NCBI GenBank assembly: GCA_029216955.1
Contig: JANAVB010016200.1
Coordinates: 2,693,839-2,757,838, forward strand
DNA: 64,000 nucleotides
Reading direction: 5' to 3'
From: Iris pallida
Taxonomy: Eukaryota; Streptophyta; Magnoliopsida; Asparagales; Iridaceae
In this document: positions 31,877-44,370 of the stretch, one piece after another
How the letters are laid out: every line of letters begins with the position of its first letter
Numbering within the stretch: the first letter of the stretch is position 1
Notes under the pieces: model-generated
What the model was told of the DNA's origin: nothing
Database searches by the model: none
The model's input: the letters and a program-made list of their open reading frames with translations, nothing else
Made by a program: the position numbers and the translations under genes

Positions 31877-34800
31877 TCAACGTTCGACTTCTTGGGACAA
31901 TTGCTCCGCATCTTTCAAATACATATACGCCTCCCAGTCATTCTCCATTTTCTTCAGGGCAAGTTCCAGATTGGCAGAAGCCCTGCTAAATTTATCAGCC
32001 TCCTGGATGGCAATCCTTTTCTCAGTACAAGCAGCCTCCAACTCGGACTCCAAGAAGGCGAGCTTTCTTTGGAGCTCGAGGATTTGTTCCCGGGTGTCGG
32101 TTACCCCACGGGAGGCAGCCGCTTCCCGGGCCGCGCAATCTTCAATCCGACGGCTCCACTGATCATGCAACCGAGTCAAATCCCGTCGGTCCTTCAATAT
32201 AGCCGGCTTAAGCGATTTTCGGGCAGCCATCACCTTCTCCACCGCGGTAATGAGGAAGTTGCGTTCTTGATTTATGACCGCGGGTAAATCAGTCTGTTGA
32301 AACATGCGAAACCGGGCTACGAGACGATCAGCTTCTAACAACTTAGGCTCGAGAAGCGTGGCCAGTTCCCCTCCACCAGGGAGAGTCCTAAGGATATTAA
32401 TCTGGCCACTGGCACATCGACGGGCCAGAGTAAAGGGAGTTCTCCTTTCCACCGCGGCCTCGATCCCTCTATTTAGGTGACGGTGGAAACTGTCGACCAC
32501 ATCCTGGGAGACTTCATCCAAAACCTCTGTAGAGGATGGCGTCAGAGGGAGAGTGGCAGACAGTACCGAAGGAGTAGCTTCAGAAGTTACCGCCCCCCGC
32601 CACCAAGGAAGCAAACTCCGTGCGAAAAGATGCTTGAATGGCGGCTAGCTCCTCTTCCGCCGCCCGAAGAGCCTGGATGCTCGGCAGGGAGGAAAGGTTG
32701 ACCCCCAAAACTACATTCGCAGAAGAGGGCGCAGGGAGCATCGTCCCTTGTCCCGGTTGTACGGCTACCGGGCCCCCCGAGCTCGACCCAGATGGAGGCC
32801 CCTCGATACAGGGAGGTTCCGCCAGACCCTCTCCGGTAGGGTCCGCCCCAGCAATGTCCATCACTGGGTTGGGACCTGAACATCCAAAGCAACCATTAAT
32901 CGACGTAATCTGGAAAATAGGATGACGGAGTACATAGGCTTATTCACGAGTTATGGTTTGACTTGTATTACCAGGGAAAGAGCACGGAGGCGGCGGCTCG
33001 TTCACAGCCGGCGTAGTTTTCCCACCCACAGTGTCATTCTGTTGGGGTTCAGATGTCTCTGGGACGGGCGCGGTAAAACCCCTATCCCCCTGGGTTGAGG
33101 TCCCAGCAAGGTGGAAATCCTCGACCGCAACCGGAAGAACCCCAGCAGCAATGATAGCAGTACACACATCACTGACCAAATGAGACAGGACTGGATCAGC
33201 CTCGGCAATCGGGTCCTGAGGAGCGAGCTCATCCGACGCCTATAAAGCGCAAAAGGAACAAACGATTAGGCCATAACATAGAAGAAGAAGAAAGGAGATA
33301 GTTGAAACTCAAATCACCTCAGGAACAACGTCCACATCATCAATAAACAGCCTGCGACGTCTTACCGCAGCGTGCTTCGTGGAATAGGTTCGGTCATCAG
33401 CGGTAGTCACGCGCCTGCTTCGCTTACGCAAAGGGCCAGGCACTGCAGATGGTTGATCCTCCACCACCTCGTCAGACCAAGTAGACGGCTGACCCGTCGC
33501 CCTTTCATCTGGCATAATAGGGGGTTGATTTCCAACTTCCTCGTCCGAAGAATGCGACGAGTCATCGACGTCTTGTTCATCATCCTCCTCATCCGCCCTA
33601 GTGGACTCTGAGTTCGACGCAGGAACCCTGTTCGCCCCCCTCTTCCTCTTCTTGGATCCCTCTGGCTTCTCAGCCAAACCAGTGCCAGCAATGAAGCTAG
33701 TATTTATATCAAAATCGACAGGAGGCTTGCTCGCTACGACATGATAAAGGGCCACTATATACAAAATATCCCCTGCCGTCTTGGCATCGGGGACTGAGAA
33801 GCTGGCCCGGGTATGGACCGCATTATAATAATGCCAAGCCCGGACGCCATCGAGTACACTGCCCTCAAAGCTCAAGCAAGCGCTAGGACAATCCAGGAAC
33901 AATTGACTATACCCAAATTGACGAAAAAATCTACTGGGCAGATAAGGCTCCAAGTATACGTTATTCCGGTAACGATACACCAGGTGCGCAGGGCGGATGT
34001 TGCATAACCAAAGAAGCATCTTCTCAGATAAATGTTGGGGAGGATCAACGCCGTCGACATGTACTCCCCTCACTTCCCTGGGGGTAAATTGAGAAAGAGA
34101 GACAAAAAAACTCGGGCCCGTCAACCCTCGCCAACGCCCTCCGGCAGGCTGGCATGGTATCATGTTCCCAAGGCTGATGACGGTATTGAAAAATGAAGGC
34201 GTTTTCAGTAGTAACATCTTCTCCGGTTCCTGGCCTCATCAACGACCAGTAGTGCAGTAATAACCATCCCATGAGGTAGTGGTATGGTAGTTCTATCCGT
34301 TCAAAGTCCAGCGTCGTATCACGAGCAATGACTTTGGATAAAAAGGCGCGGAGGCCGTGGTGTATGCTACACACCATGGCCGGGAGAAGGGCCAGTCTTA
34401 CCTTGAAGACCAATTTCACAGCGGGGAGAATGAAATGGCGGCTGATCCTTTCCATAGAACCCGCGTCGCCCGAGACTATGCAATTGCGTAGCCACACCAT
34501 CAAGAACCCAGCTAAGATCGCTTTATTGGACATTTCCCGGGTACCATAGTGGAAGTAACTGAGGGAGTCAGTGCGGCTCCCAAACCTGTCACGGGTAGAC
34601 CTCGACCTTTTGACCTCCAATATCATGTCCTTCACCTCCTCCGGGGTTTGAGGACTTCGAGACGAAACTCGGCCGGAGGGACGTAACTTGAAAAGATACG
34701 AAACCCAGGCCGTGGTGTGAAGGGCGCTTCCTTCTGAGCTATTTTCTTTCTTGATAGCAATCTGGTGGCAGATGCTATGATGGCACAACAGTTCTTGGTA

Positions 34801-36405
34801 CACGGCGACGAAACCAGGAAATCGTCGATCCAGGTCTTCGAATCCTTCGTTCGTCGGTGTATATACTTCAAAAGCTTCACCTCCCCACGGCAGTTTAGAA
34901 ACAGCGTGCATCTCATGGAGAGCAAGCCCCAGCTCTCCCCCGGGGGCGAAAAAAGTCCCTGTACGCCGATTATACAGCTCCAAAAGAGCCATGAACAAAG
35001 GCTTGTTAATGGGCAACCCGTAGCAGGTGCCCCGGACGGCGTAGTAGAGGTCAATTCCCGAAGGGATTCCCCATACTTCCTCAAGATCCATGAGGTAAGA
35101 TTGGCCCATGTAGGAATGGGGTTGATCCAATTTAGCAGCGACAACCTGCCCACAGGATAAGACCCCTTGCGAGCAAGCTGATTCAGAAACGTATCAGCTC
35201 GAATGAAAGTAAAGTTAGGACCAGTCACGTTTACAAAAGTGCCAGGGAGCAACCCCATCACACTCCGACTAACTGAATCCTTGCCCGTACATGCTGAACC
35301 GGTACGCCTGTTGTAGTGGATGTTGCCCACAAACATTCCCGGTTGGGTGGGAGTCAGAGAGCCCACCATTGTCCTGCCCAGCGGTACCATGTTAAACCAC
35401 GAGAGGGGATAATGCCGCTCCATCTCGGGGATATGGATCGCCACTCCGTCTACAGAAAAGTCCCAGTTCTCAGAAACATCCAGCAGTCGGGAGTTCTTTA
35501 TGGAAAAGGCATCCCCAAAGAGAAAAGCCGGTTTCAGATATTCTCCGTCCAGCTTTCCCGAATTCAGCATGGAACAGAGAAAGTGGAAAGGTTGGTTGTT
35601 AATGACAGCCACCCTCTCCTTAGGTTCATTAATGGGAAGCTGATCCACTATGTGTCGACTTAAGCCGTCGAGCCGCACGCCCACAGCAAACTGAGATGAA
35701 CCCACAAGAAGCTCTCCTGCTGGGTTGGTTGGAAGACTCACTGAAAAAGGACAACACAAAACAAGATCAAAAGTTGGTTGCTGAACTCAAGTCCCTACGA
35801 GCCTATGCGGCTCGGATCAAACAAAGCCCTATGCGGCTCAATTACAATTGGGTTTCAGGTGGCACGGCCCCAAGGGAGCTTATGTGGTTCAGCCAACACA
35901 GCCTCATGCGGCCTAAATCAATTTGGGAGTTCCATAGGACATTAGTTCGATAGCTTATGCGGATCAATCGAGCACATGCGGTTCTAAGCAGGAGAGCTTG
36001 TGTGGCACTAAAGCGCTATACGGATCAGTTTGTTAGAAGCGTATGCGGATCAACCGAACATATGCGGTTAGAAGCTTATGCGGCTCCGTTCAAAAGAGAC
36101 TTCATGCGGCTCAAAACCCTCTCATGCGGCTCAAACATAGGGTATCTCCTATGCGGCTCGGATACGAGAGGGTCATGCAGCCCATACAGCATATGCGGCT
36201 CTATTATAGCCGAACTGGGATAAAGGCTTGTGCATGAATATACAACAGAGCCATGGATTCTTAGGATTCAAAGTATCCAAATACAACCCTTACCGTTAAG
36301 GGCAGGATGGACATCATGGTGCACTTCGGGAGCAACGGCTGACGAGGAAGTCGCCTTCTTGCCCTTCGCGACGGCAGAAGCGACCTTAGAGGATTTGGGG
36401 GCCAT
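31877..36405 (-). pseudogene. F antisense accessory gene (PMD-like plus coiled coil), frameshifted
   Basis: Counterpart of the R gene at 11234-16417. Exon 1 36405-36294 is 112 nt (MAPKSSKVASAVAKGKKATS) and ends before GTAAGG in phase 1; exon 2 starts at 35740 after TTTTTCAG. Both lengths and phases match R. Exon 2 has FLFGDAF, then LYNRRTGTFFAPGGELGLAL and AVSKLPWGG, then HLVYRYRNNVYLEPYLPSRF and a KKRKRG basic cluster with an acidic tail, ending near 33318 at a probable donor (GAG|GTGATT). The 3' part (33240-31877) has a Pro-rich segment and a ~150-residue coiled coil. Frameshifts lie near 35060, near 34120 (7-A run) and at a G run near 32595; exon joins in 33240-32580 are uncertain. Confidence 0.75.
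35800..36215 (+). repeat. ATGCGG word cluster in intron 1 of the F accessory gene
   Basis: About twelve ATGCGGC/ATGCGGA/ATGCGGT words, mostly TATGCGGCTC or CATGCGGCTC, lie at 20-50 bp spacing, with some decayed forms (TATGTGGTTC, TATACGGATC). All are on the plus strand, the same orientation as in the LTR. The cluster is the F equivalent of the CACGCAG dyads in the R intron. Confidence 0.82.
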
Positions 36406-36505
36406 GACTGATGACCGGAGAAGGGAAATGAGGAAAAAAAAAAGGCAAGACAGCAATAGTTGGACGAAGGAGGAAGTAAAGAAATCCCCCGACCGTACTC
36501 ATCCA

Positions 36506-36513
36506 TATTTATA
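36506..36513 (-). promoter_or_regulatory. TATA box of the F accessory gene
   Basis: On the minus strand TATAAATA precedes the ATG at 36405 by about 100 bp, as in R. Confidence 0.7.
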
Positions 36514-36842
36514 AACAAAAGTGAAGCGTTTCGATCCCCGTGCATACACGAAGACCGACTCTTCGGTTATCAAGGTGTGCCGCCGAAAATGAAGGCCAAG
36601 CTCCTCGGATCCCGTACCGAAAAGTGGCCTTTAAAGCTGACAGCAAATCAAACAGCATTTAATGCAAAAGATTGCCATACGTGGCAATGATGACGTGGCC
36701 GAAAAGTCCCCTGCGGCTAAGCCATCCATGTGGCTGAACTATCTATGCGGCTTAAACGTCTATGCGGCCAGGACTTCATATGCGGCCAGAAGAATACAAC
36801 CATGCTTCTTATTCAAAGTATTTCAATTTTGCAAATTGAAAA

Positions 36843-36857
36843 CTTTGAAGGGGGTCT
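36843..36857 (+). promoter_or_regulatory. F polypurine tract
   Basis: CTTTGAAGGGGGTCT directly precedes the 3' LTR start TGTAGAAGC. The R tract matches at 14 of 15 bases. Confidence 0.85.
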
Positions 36858-38186
36858 TGTAGAAGCATGAAAAATATTAAAGAAGGATCTATGCGGCCAG
36901 AAAACTCCATGCGGCTCAGGAAGCCCATGCGGCTCACAGGTTCATGCGGCACGAGGGGCTATGCGGCTCAAGACGTCCTATGCGGCTCAGAACAGGAGAC
37001 ACGTGGCTTGAAAAACAGTTCTCCCCTCCTGCATTAATGGCTGTGACGGCTGACAACTCTGAAAAAGTGGCAGCCCTGACACAAAAGTGGTAATTATGAC
37101 TCTATCATAATGACAGACCCCTAGGGAAGTGAAGGAGATCTCTGACACAATCTCCCAAAATCCAAAAAATGCCACGTGGCCCTAACACGTGGACGATCAT
37201 ATGCGGCTCGAGCAAAGACTTCCCATGCGGTTCAGAATGAAGCAGTTCCATACGGCTCAGGCCGAAACAGTCTCATACGGCTCAAGCGGAGGCCTTCCCA
37301 TGCGGTTCAAGAGGACCATTTCCATGCGGCCCAGGCGGATGCATCCCTATGCGGCTCGCAATGATCATCTCCATGCGGTTCAAAGGTTCGAAGGGGGGTA
37401 GCCACTACCCAAGCAGCCCTGACACGTGGCCCGAACCTTATGTGGCCCAAATCTTATGCGGCTCAATCTTCATGCGGTTCAGATCCCCCCAGTGGCTCCT
37501 AGGACACGTGTCCTAAGCCGATCAATCTCCCAGATTTATTGCAATCAGAGATTGGGTCAAATCTCAATAATCTGGGACACGTGGCAGGAGAATAAATCAA
37601 ATTTATTCGCAGACATCAGAAGATTATTATAAGGAAGATTTATTCCAATCAGTATTAATTGCTGATGAGATTTGGTGTAATCTATACTTAATGGTCCAGA
37701 TTCATCACAATCAAAACTAATGGCCTAGATTGACCAATCCACAGGCCGCCGCCATCTCCAAGGAGCAATAATTTGCAACCCTAATGATCACACCCCATTC
37801 CTATAAATAGCAGGGTGCCATTCCCTTGCAGGAGAGACACGCACACACAGAGAGAAGCGCACACAGGAGCACTTTTCGAGATCAGAGAGAGCACTAGAGT
37901 ACTTGGAGAGAAGAGCAGAAAGAGAGCAAAGGGAGCATTTCTTCCAACGCCAAGCAATCTTCTGGAGCCAAGGCTGTATACCGATCGTCCAAGGAGTAAG
38001 GCAGGGCTGCCGTCGCCTTTCCAAGCCTCTATCGTCACCCTCCAGAATCTAAAATAAACAATTGTACTTAGTCTGTTGTACCTAGGCTTTCGTCCCTAGG
38101 CTTTTTTGTACAAGCGAGTTTGTAACGTGAAGTAAAACTCCAGTCCTCCGATAATTGTTCTGCTCTTTTATATTTTATGGCAAACA
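36858..38186 (+). mobile_element. F 3' LTR (unrearranged)
   Basis: It starts TGTAGAAGCATG and ends ATGGCAAACA, followed by the target duplication ATGAC. The ATGCGG cluster lies at 36890-37480 and the TATA box CTATAAATAG at 37801-37810. It retains the 37450-37816 promoter segment that is missing from the 5' LTR. Confidence 0.93.
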
Positions 38187-38191
38187 ATGAC

Positions 38192-38830
38192 GGCCAGGTA
38201 CTTCGGTAGAGTCCATCGGAGAAGGAGGGAGGGAGCGTTGTCGGAGAAAGAGGGGGTGAGGGTGGAGGCATAATAGGATGAGCTTTAGGTCCTACTGCTT
38301 TTGATTTCTCTGTCGAAAAGCTGGGAGACATTGGTGGTGTTGGTGAGCAACTCCGTGCCTGATGGAGTTGTTGCGATGGAGGCAGTCAAAAGTAACTTGT
38401 TGAATGAGGAGGTTCGGCGCAAGCAAGTTGAATCGTCGCAAGAGTCCACTCTGGTGGCTTCCTACGGGAAGGGAAGACCCAAGTCATAGACGAGGACGGG
38501 GGGGGAGTTCTCAAAATCTTATGATTATGGACCGCAAGGAGGGCTGCTATCACTGTGGCAAAAGAGGTCATATCAAGAGGAACTGCATGAAGTTCAAAGC
38601 TTAGAAGGCCAAAGGCAAGGAAGATCAGGAGGATCTCACGGCGTTTGGAGATATCATTATCGCAGCGACCGACGCAGAGGAACCTTGTGGCATATGTTAT
38701 GATGACGACTGGGTCACGGACACGGGGCGTCATACCATGCCACTCCATAAAGGAGGATCTTCACGTTATACCACGACGACAGGTTTTATCATGCCCCGAC
38801 TCGGAAAATCATTCATCCTCGCTTTATTTC
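38192..38830 (+). pseudogene. Remnant of a different copia element (gag end and protease)
   Basis: In shifting frames it reads VSNSVPDGVVAMEAVKSNLL and NEEVRRKQ (gag, ~38345-38420), a GRGGSS linker, a CCHC knuckle CYHCGKRGHIKRNC (~38545-38590), and a protease start DDDWVTDTGRH (~38700). At least one frameshift and one stop occur. It is unlike the right-hand copia family. F inserted at its left edge. Confidence 0.65.
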
Positions 38831-38889
38831 ATTGAATTGATCGTTCTCGCTGGGGCGTGATGCCGTACGAGTCTGGAGTTATACTCATA

Positions 38890-41800
38890 CAAGGCAAGAT
38901 GACAAGTTCTCAAAATGGTTATCTTTGATTTTGTTATTAATAGCTGAAGGAACAGAGTATACGAAATAATTCTCTTTATTGATAAATGAACTGAGGTTAC
39001 AAAAACTTTTAATAGTCCAACTGAAATTGTCGGATTGGCTTACAACACTCAGGTTCTCTCTTATCCATAAAAGATTTCATCATTCCATACATCATGTCTT
39101 CTATATCTCGGCCGCATCATTCTGTTGCAAGTCCGAGCGTCAATGCAGTCGTACGCCTCAAAATGCTACGGTATTCCATGCCTCAGTGCGTTCAAGTGAA
39201 GCTCCGCTGCAAGCAGATCATTTTCTGAACCTGTAAGTAATCTGATAGGATATTAGTACTAATCCTCTCGCGTACTGATTAGAGATCCACTTTACTAAAC
39301 CGACATTAAGTAGATATATGAATCATGTAGCTTAACTTGTGATCTTTCTATATTTACCTTAGGATATGTTTCAAGGCATATTCGAAAGCAGTAAGGCATG
39401 TTATCTCATGGCAAGCATGTTATCGATGATTTGCATAAGCAAGCAGGCAACCAACAGAACTCTCATGTTGTTTCGTGACACCAACATCGATGCACTCACC
39501 CTTGTACTGATGCAAGGTGAATGCGCCGACCATTTTTCCCTGTCATGTTATAAGTGCTCTCTATGCAAGATCTCCGTGTGCCTGCACTTTCGGTCCACCG
39601 TTCCTTAACTATATGAAGGTCGTTGGCGTATTCGCGCCAGAATGGACTAACTTGTTTATCTTTTCTTTTCTCAAATTGGATAACCCGGCGTCCTTCCCGT
39701 ACAGGTTGCTAGCCTCAAGTATCCGAAGGACGCCGAACTTACCATCAATTGCGGCTTATCATATCAGTAGCAGAACGTAAGTCATGTCCAAAAGATGTGC
39801 ACCAACAATGATTAATATTCCTCCTAGGCTGAACGGTCCCGGTACCCCAGTATTTAACTCATTCGAAGGAAAACACCACGCACTCGTGCACGAGCAATAT
39901 CTCAAGTCCATTTGACCATGCAACACGTGTCAGACTCATACAACCAAACATAGTCTTGAGTCCGAAACTCAAACTTCATGTCGTCTTGCATTTCTCTTTC
40001 TTTCAACGTTCTCACTCTTTCTATGTTCTCACATTCTTTATACGAGTTCATTCTTTGTTTCAATATTCAACGGAACCATGCCCCAACTCAATGTTCGTCA
40101 AACGAATGACCCGAAGGCCCCGAACATTCCGAGACACCATGCAACATTCGACAGTTTCGTCACATTCATGCCACAAATGTTTTCTTTGCAACGAAGCCAT
40201 CTTTTATGATTCTCGTGCACGTACGCACGCTTTGACCCAATTTTTCTATATTCTTTGAGTCGTACATGCGATGCATGCCTCGATATCGTATTTTCATATT
40301 CTATGCCTTAGTGTTCAATATTCATGGCTCGTACACTAGGGCAGTTACCTCAATAGTCTTTCAATATGCTAGCCTTCTAACTCGTGTGCGGGGGCACGAA
40401 TGATATGTACGCTGAGGCACTCGTCGATACAGTTATACCATGTTCTTATGGCTTGCGCACCGAGACGCTCGCCGTTGCGGTATTTCGATGTTCAATAGCG
40501 ATTCGTGCATTTGATGCATGTTTTATTCAATTATTCTATCTAGTGTTCGACACGCATTATGATTTCTCTCCTTCAAGCCACGCTCGTGGACTCGATAGGT
40601 TAACTTAGCATACAACGGTTCATTTTACTTAGGCATGAAGAAGTAGAAAACAAGGGTCAAACTTCTTCCACCTTAAGTCGATACGTCTTGTCGTTTCGCT
40701 GAGCCGATGTGGCTCAATTTTATAACTTTGTTTGCACGACCAACTCTTCTGACTTAGCTATTCGAGCACTTTGTGTTACGTTAAATTATCCGACCGATTT
40801 GGCTTACCGTACCTATGCCTCAGTCCGTTGCGAGGCGATGATTTGGTTTGCGGACTCTGTCGCAAACAAGGCAAAATTTTGACCTCTTATATTTTAGCGT
40901 AAAAGTATAGCCTGCATACGAAACCAACTAAAATGAATATTCGTTCGAATCGGACTAATGCATTACATCGATTCAATTTCTTAGAATCTTCGAACCGACT
41001 AAATGCTTTCTCTCGGGCCAATGTAACTCTTGCATCGATCCTGACTTGATGCATTCCTTGGGTCAACGTAACTCTTGTATCGATTCGCATCGATACGTTC
41101 TTCAGGACAGCGAACTCTTCGAGCCAATGACTCAGCATAATGTACCATACGGAATGGGACATTACATAATATACCACATAAAATAAGGTTCGTCCTCGAA
41201 CCAGAACCAACACTCAATCCAGTTGTTTTGCTAGATCGTTTTACGATCCCGTCCCACTATCGTTTAGATCATACAACTTAGTTTGGATCATACACATATT
41301 TTAGGCGTCCCACCAATATATGTATTTCAGCCAAGCCGAGTTGTAGGAAACTGGAACCAAGCTAACCGGTAAATTTTCAATCCTCGAATACTTTCCATCT
41401 CATACTCTCGATCAGACTTGGGCTCTAGTATTTATTCCCGTAATTCTATCGCATATGCATATTCGATGCATACGTGATCATCTAACAAAAGTCACGGCAC
41501 ATGATATGATTCAGAAATCACATTTCTTATTTCGTAAGTTTTATATGGACCATCAATTCTATACGTCGCATCAAGCCATCGCGTATCTGATCACAATAAG
41601 TCTCCGCAACGCCTTGCGTTCAAAGTTGCTGTCCAACTATTTCTGAAGTTTCACATTACAACTCATCTCGATACGATTTCTCTTTGTTGACTTGCAATAT
41701 GCATCAACAATTAGGACTACGCCCGCTAGGTGACTTACTTAGACACCGTGCTCAAATTCTTTCGACACAACTTTTAAATTATCGTTGTATAAAGGCTACA

Positions 41801-43500
41801 ATCTATTCGACACAAAAGTTCCATTCGAGTCGACGATGCTCAAAGGCAACAAATTATTTTGACACAAAGGTCTTTCTATGACGTGTCTTATGTTTGATTC
41901 CTATCGAGTAAGAATTCCCTAGCAAAATTTCCAACTTGTCCGTCTCACGACATCGAATATAAGTTTGATTCACGCAAGCTCAATTGCAAGGTGAATCCAA
42001 ATTCAATGACACAACTTTGAAAGTAATTCTCTTATCGCTCGCTCTCGTGTATAGGACGATTCTCGAAATTGCCTATCCATATTACCAATATCGTCGACCA
42101 ACATAATCATTCAAGCATTCATCCGACAAAGTCTAAAAATTCGATTATATCATTCTCAGCCGAAGCTATTCCATCAATTCCTAAAATAATTATTCGATCG
42201 CCTAGACTTATCATCAACATGCACCATATCATATTTGTTCTCGATGCAATTCCATATATGACATCATATGGGTTTGCAACATTTACTTTGATTTGGCGGT
42301 CAAGTCTTCTAGGGTCAGCTACCCCGAAGCTACGCTCAATAATTACGGATCAATAACGAAGAACAGTTACTACGAACCATGCTATATTATTTTGGAGCCA
42401 AATCACGTTCCGATAATTTCTATGGGACTACCCAAATTCGAACAAAATCGTTTCTATCTGCGCAACTATCCTCCAAGTAATTCATGCACTAATATTTATG
42501 ATTTTGTAATTCACAAAATATCTACTTATATTGAGTTCGAGTCTTTCTACCCACGATCGACACCCGAGATGCTATACGCATCGAAACAATCGTCGATGAA
42601 TTTATAGTCTTGCCCTGATCAATCACAAAGTTTATGATCAATCAGTTCGTCTCTTTCGTATTGCTATTTTCGAAAATATCGATATCGTAGGCCTGCCCCA
42701 TTTTGTGTTCTCACCTTATGCTTACATTTTTTTGCGTATCGATTTTGATGTCATATCAATTTTGATAGCGCGAGGGTCAACTTTGAATATGCATCAACGT
42801 CGACTTAGCTCGCATTGCATACATTCAAGTTCTAGACGAACTTTTCTATATATATCAAATTATTTTCTGCTTTGTCGCATACTGTTATACTTCGATCGCG
42901 TAATCGAGTTACAGATTATACAACATCGAACCCTCGAGTTATATGATCATGTCCTCTAAGTTTCACGCGAGTCAGTCATACTCAATTGAGTTTCATCTCA
43001 ATGTAACCAACTATTTTTTAGGCACGATTATCTGCATCAACCAACGTTTTCATCGAAGTCGCAAGTCATGCGATCCGATTACAAATTCGCATAGCCCAAT
43101 ATTTCTGTCGAGATCGCAAGTCGTGCGATCCGATTATAATTCGCATCGACTAACATTTGCATCGAGCTCGCAAGTCATGCGACTCGTTTATAACTTTAAG
43201 TTTCCTATCCCGTCGATCCGATTATTGCTTCAAGGGATAATCGTTTCGTCAGTCTCGGTCATTCAATCGCCTTATAAATTTCTGTCCGACGTATCATTCA
43301 TTGATACAAGTCCCCGCACTATTGTTCCAACCGATTATCGAAGAACACTTGCATCAATATACAGTTATACAAATTTCCAATGAGTCTCGGTACTATCCGT
43401 CCGTTGTGGACAAACCTTCCGTAATTCACACAACGTGTCGATAGAATCTATCGCACAAGTGGTATTGCTATAACCCCTCTTTCCGAAATTTTGATAATAT
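38890..43500. other. 4.6 kb non-coding block rich in TCGA/ATCGA words, probably an old element or long LTR
   Basis: There is no supported gene; all frames are short. The composition is odd: AT-rich but dense in CG-containing words (TCGA, ATCGAT, CGCAT), where neighbouring decayed repeats have lost CG. Local repeats occur, for example TAACTCTTG(C/T)ATCGAT twice (41020-41080) and a threefold ~60-bp unit at 43045-43200. I cannot name a family. Confidence 0.35.
43045..43200 (+). repeat. Three diverged ~60-bp repeats around TCGCAAGTCATGCGATCCGA
   Basis: Copies start near 43055, 43112 and 43168 and share (A/G)TCGCAAGTC(A/G)TGCGA(T/C)(C/T)CG, with an inner dyad TCGCA...TGCGA. They lie in the TCGA-rich block. 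Confidence 0.6.
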
Positions 43501-44150
43501 ATTTTATTTATTTATTTGAATTAAATGGTGATTTTAGAATTTTTTATAAATAATTACTTAGTTAATTATTACGGTAGATGACTTTACCCATGATGGAGTT
43601 TTGAAGTACAAGATGACTAGAAATCGTGGCACGGATAGTGCAATGGCATGCTTCGACTAGTGTATTAGTCCTGATAGGGAAGGCCGAGCCATAGTGAGGT
43701 CCTAACTAAGAAAATTAGGCCAAGTTGCGACTTAACCCTTACCGAAGATTTATTTATTTATTAATTATATTATTGAGTTTAGGGAAACCGGTTGTACCGA
43801 ACTAGTCTAGATTCGACCCAAAACAAGCCCAAGCCCATGTAGTCATGGGTACGTCCAATGACATACGTGTTGATGTAATTTGGTATGAGTGTGTTGTATT
43901 GAATATTTTCTAAATACTCGTTAATTAAATATTATAAATATTATTATTAGTTGATATTCAATGACATTTGTATAAAATAGGTCATTGTACATTTTAGAAT
44001 TATTAGACTGCATATAATGGTATATATACACCATTATTGTTTTATTGAATTTCGTTATTATTATTATTTATTATCAAGGTTATTATTATATAATAATAAT
44101 ATTATAATATTATTATTATTATTGGTGATATTATATTTGTCAAATAAATG

Positions 44151-44196
<46 letters not shown>

Positions 44197-44274
44197 GTAT
44201 TTATATAAATAGGCTCGACACTAGGAATAGATGCTATTGGAAGTTATTTAGATTTTATGGAGAATATTATATTA

Positions 44275-44370
<96 letters not shown>

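Larger units (their letters stand above)
2438..38191 (+). mobile_element. Element F: full-length Ty3/gypsy (Tat-like) retrotransposon, split by element R
   Basis: LTRs at 2443-3815 and 36858-38186 are flanked by the 5-bp target duplication ATGAC (2438-2442 and 38187-38191). Gene order is gag, CHHC finger, protease, linker, RT / [R insertion 9851-27679] / RT, RNase H, integrase, tandem repeats, antisense accessory gene, PPT, 3' LTR. Without R and its duplication it is about 17.9 kb. The primer-binding site and size fit the Tat/Ogre group of plant gypsy elements. Gag-pol carries at least three frameshifts and six in-frame stops, so this copy is dead. Confidence 0.92.

Noticed and set aside
40384..43383. 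Several 60-146 codon frames as host exons
   Set aside because: None shows a domain, codon bias or splice signals; they lie in the TCGA-rich non-coding block.
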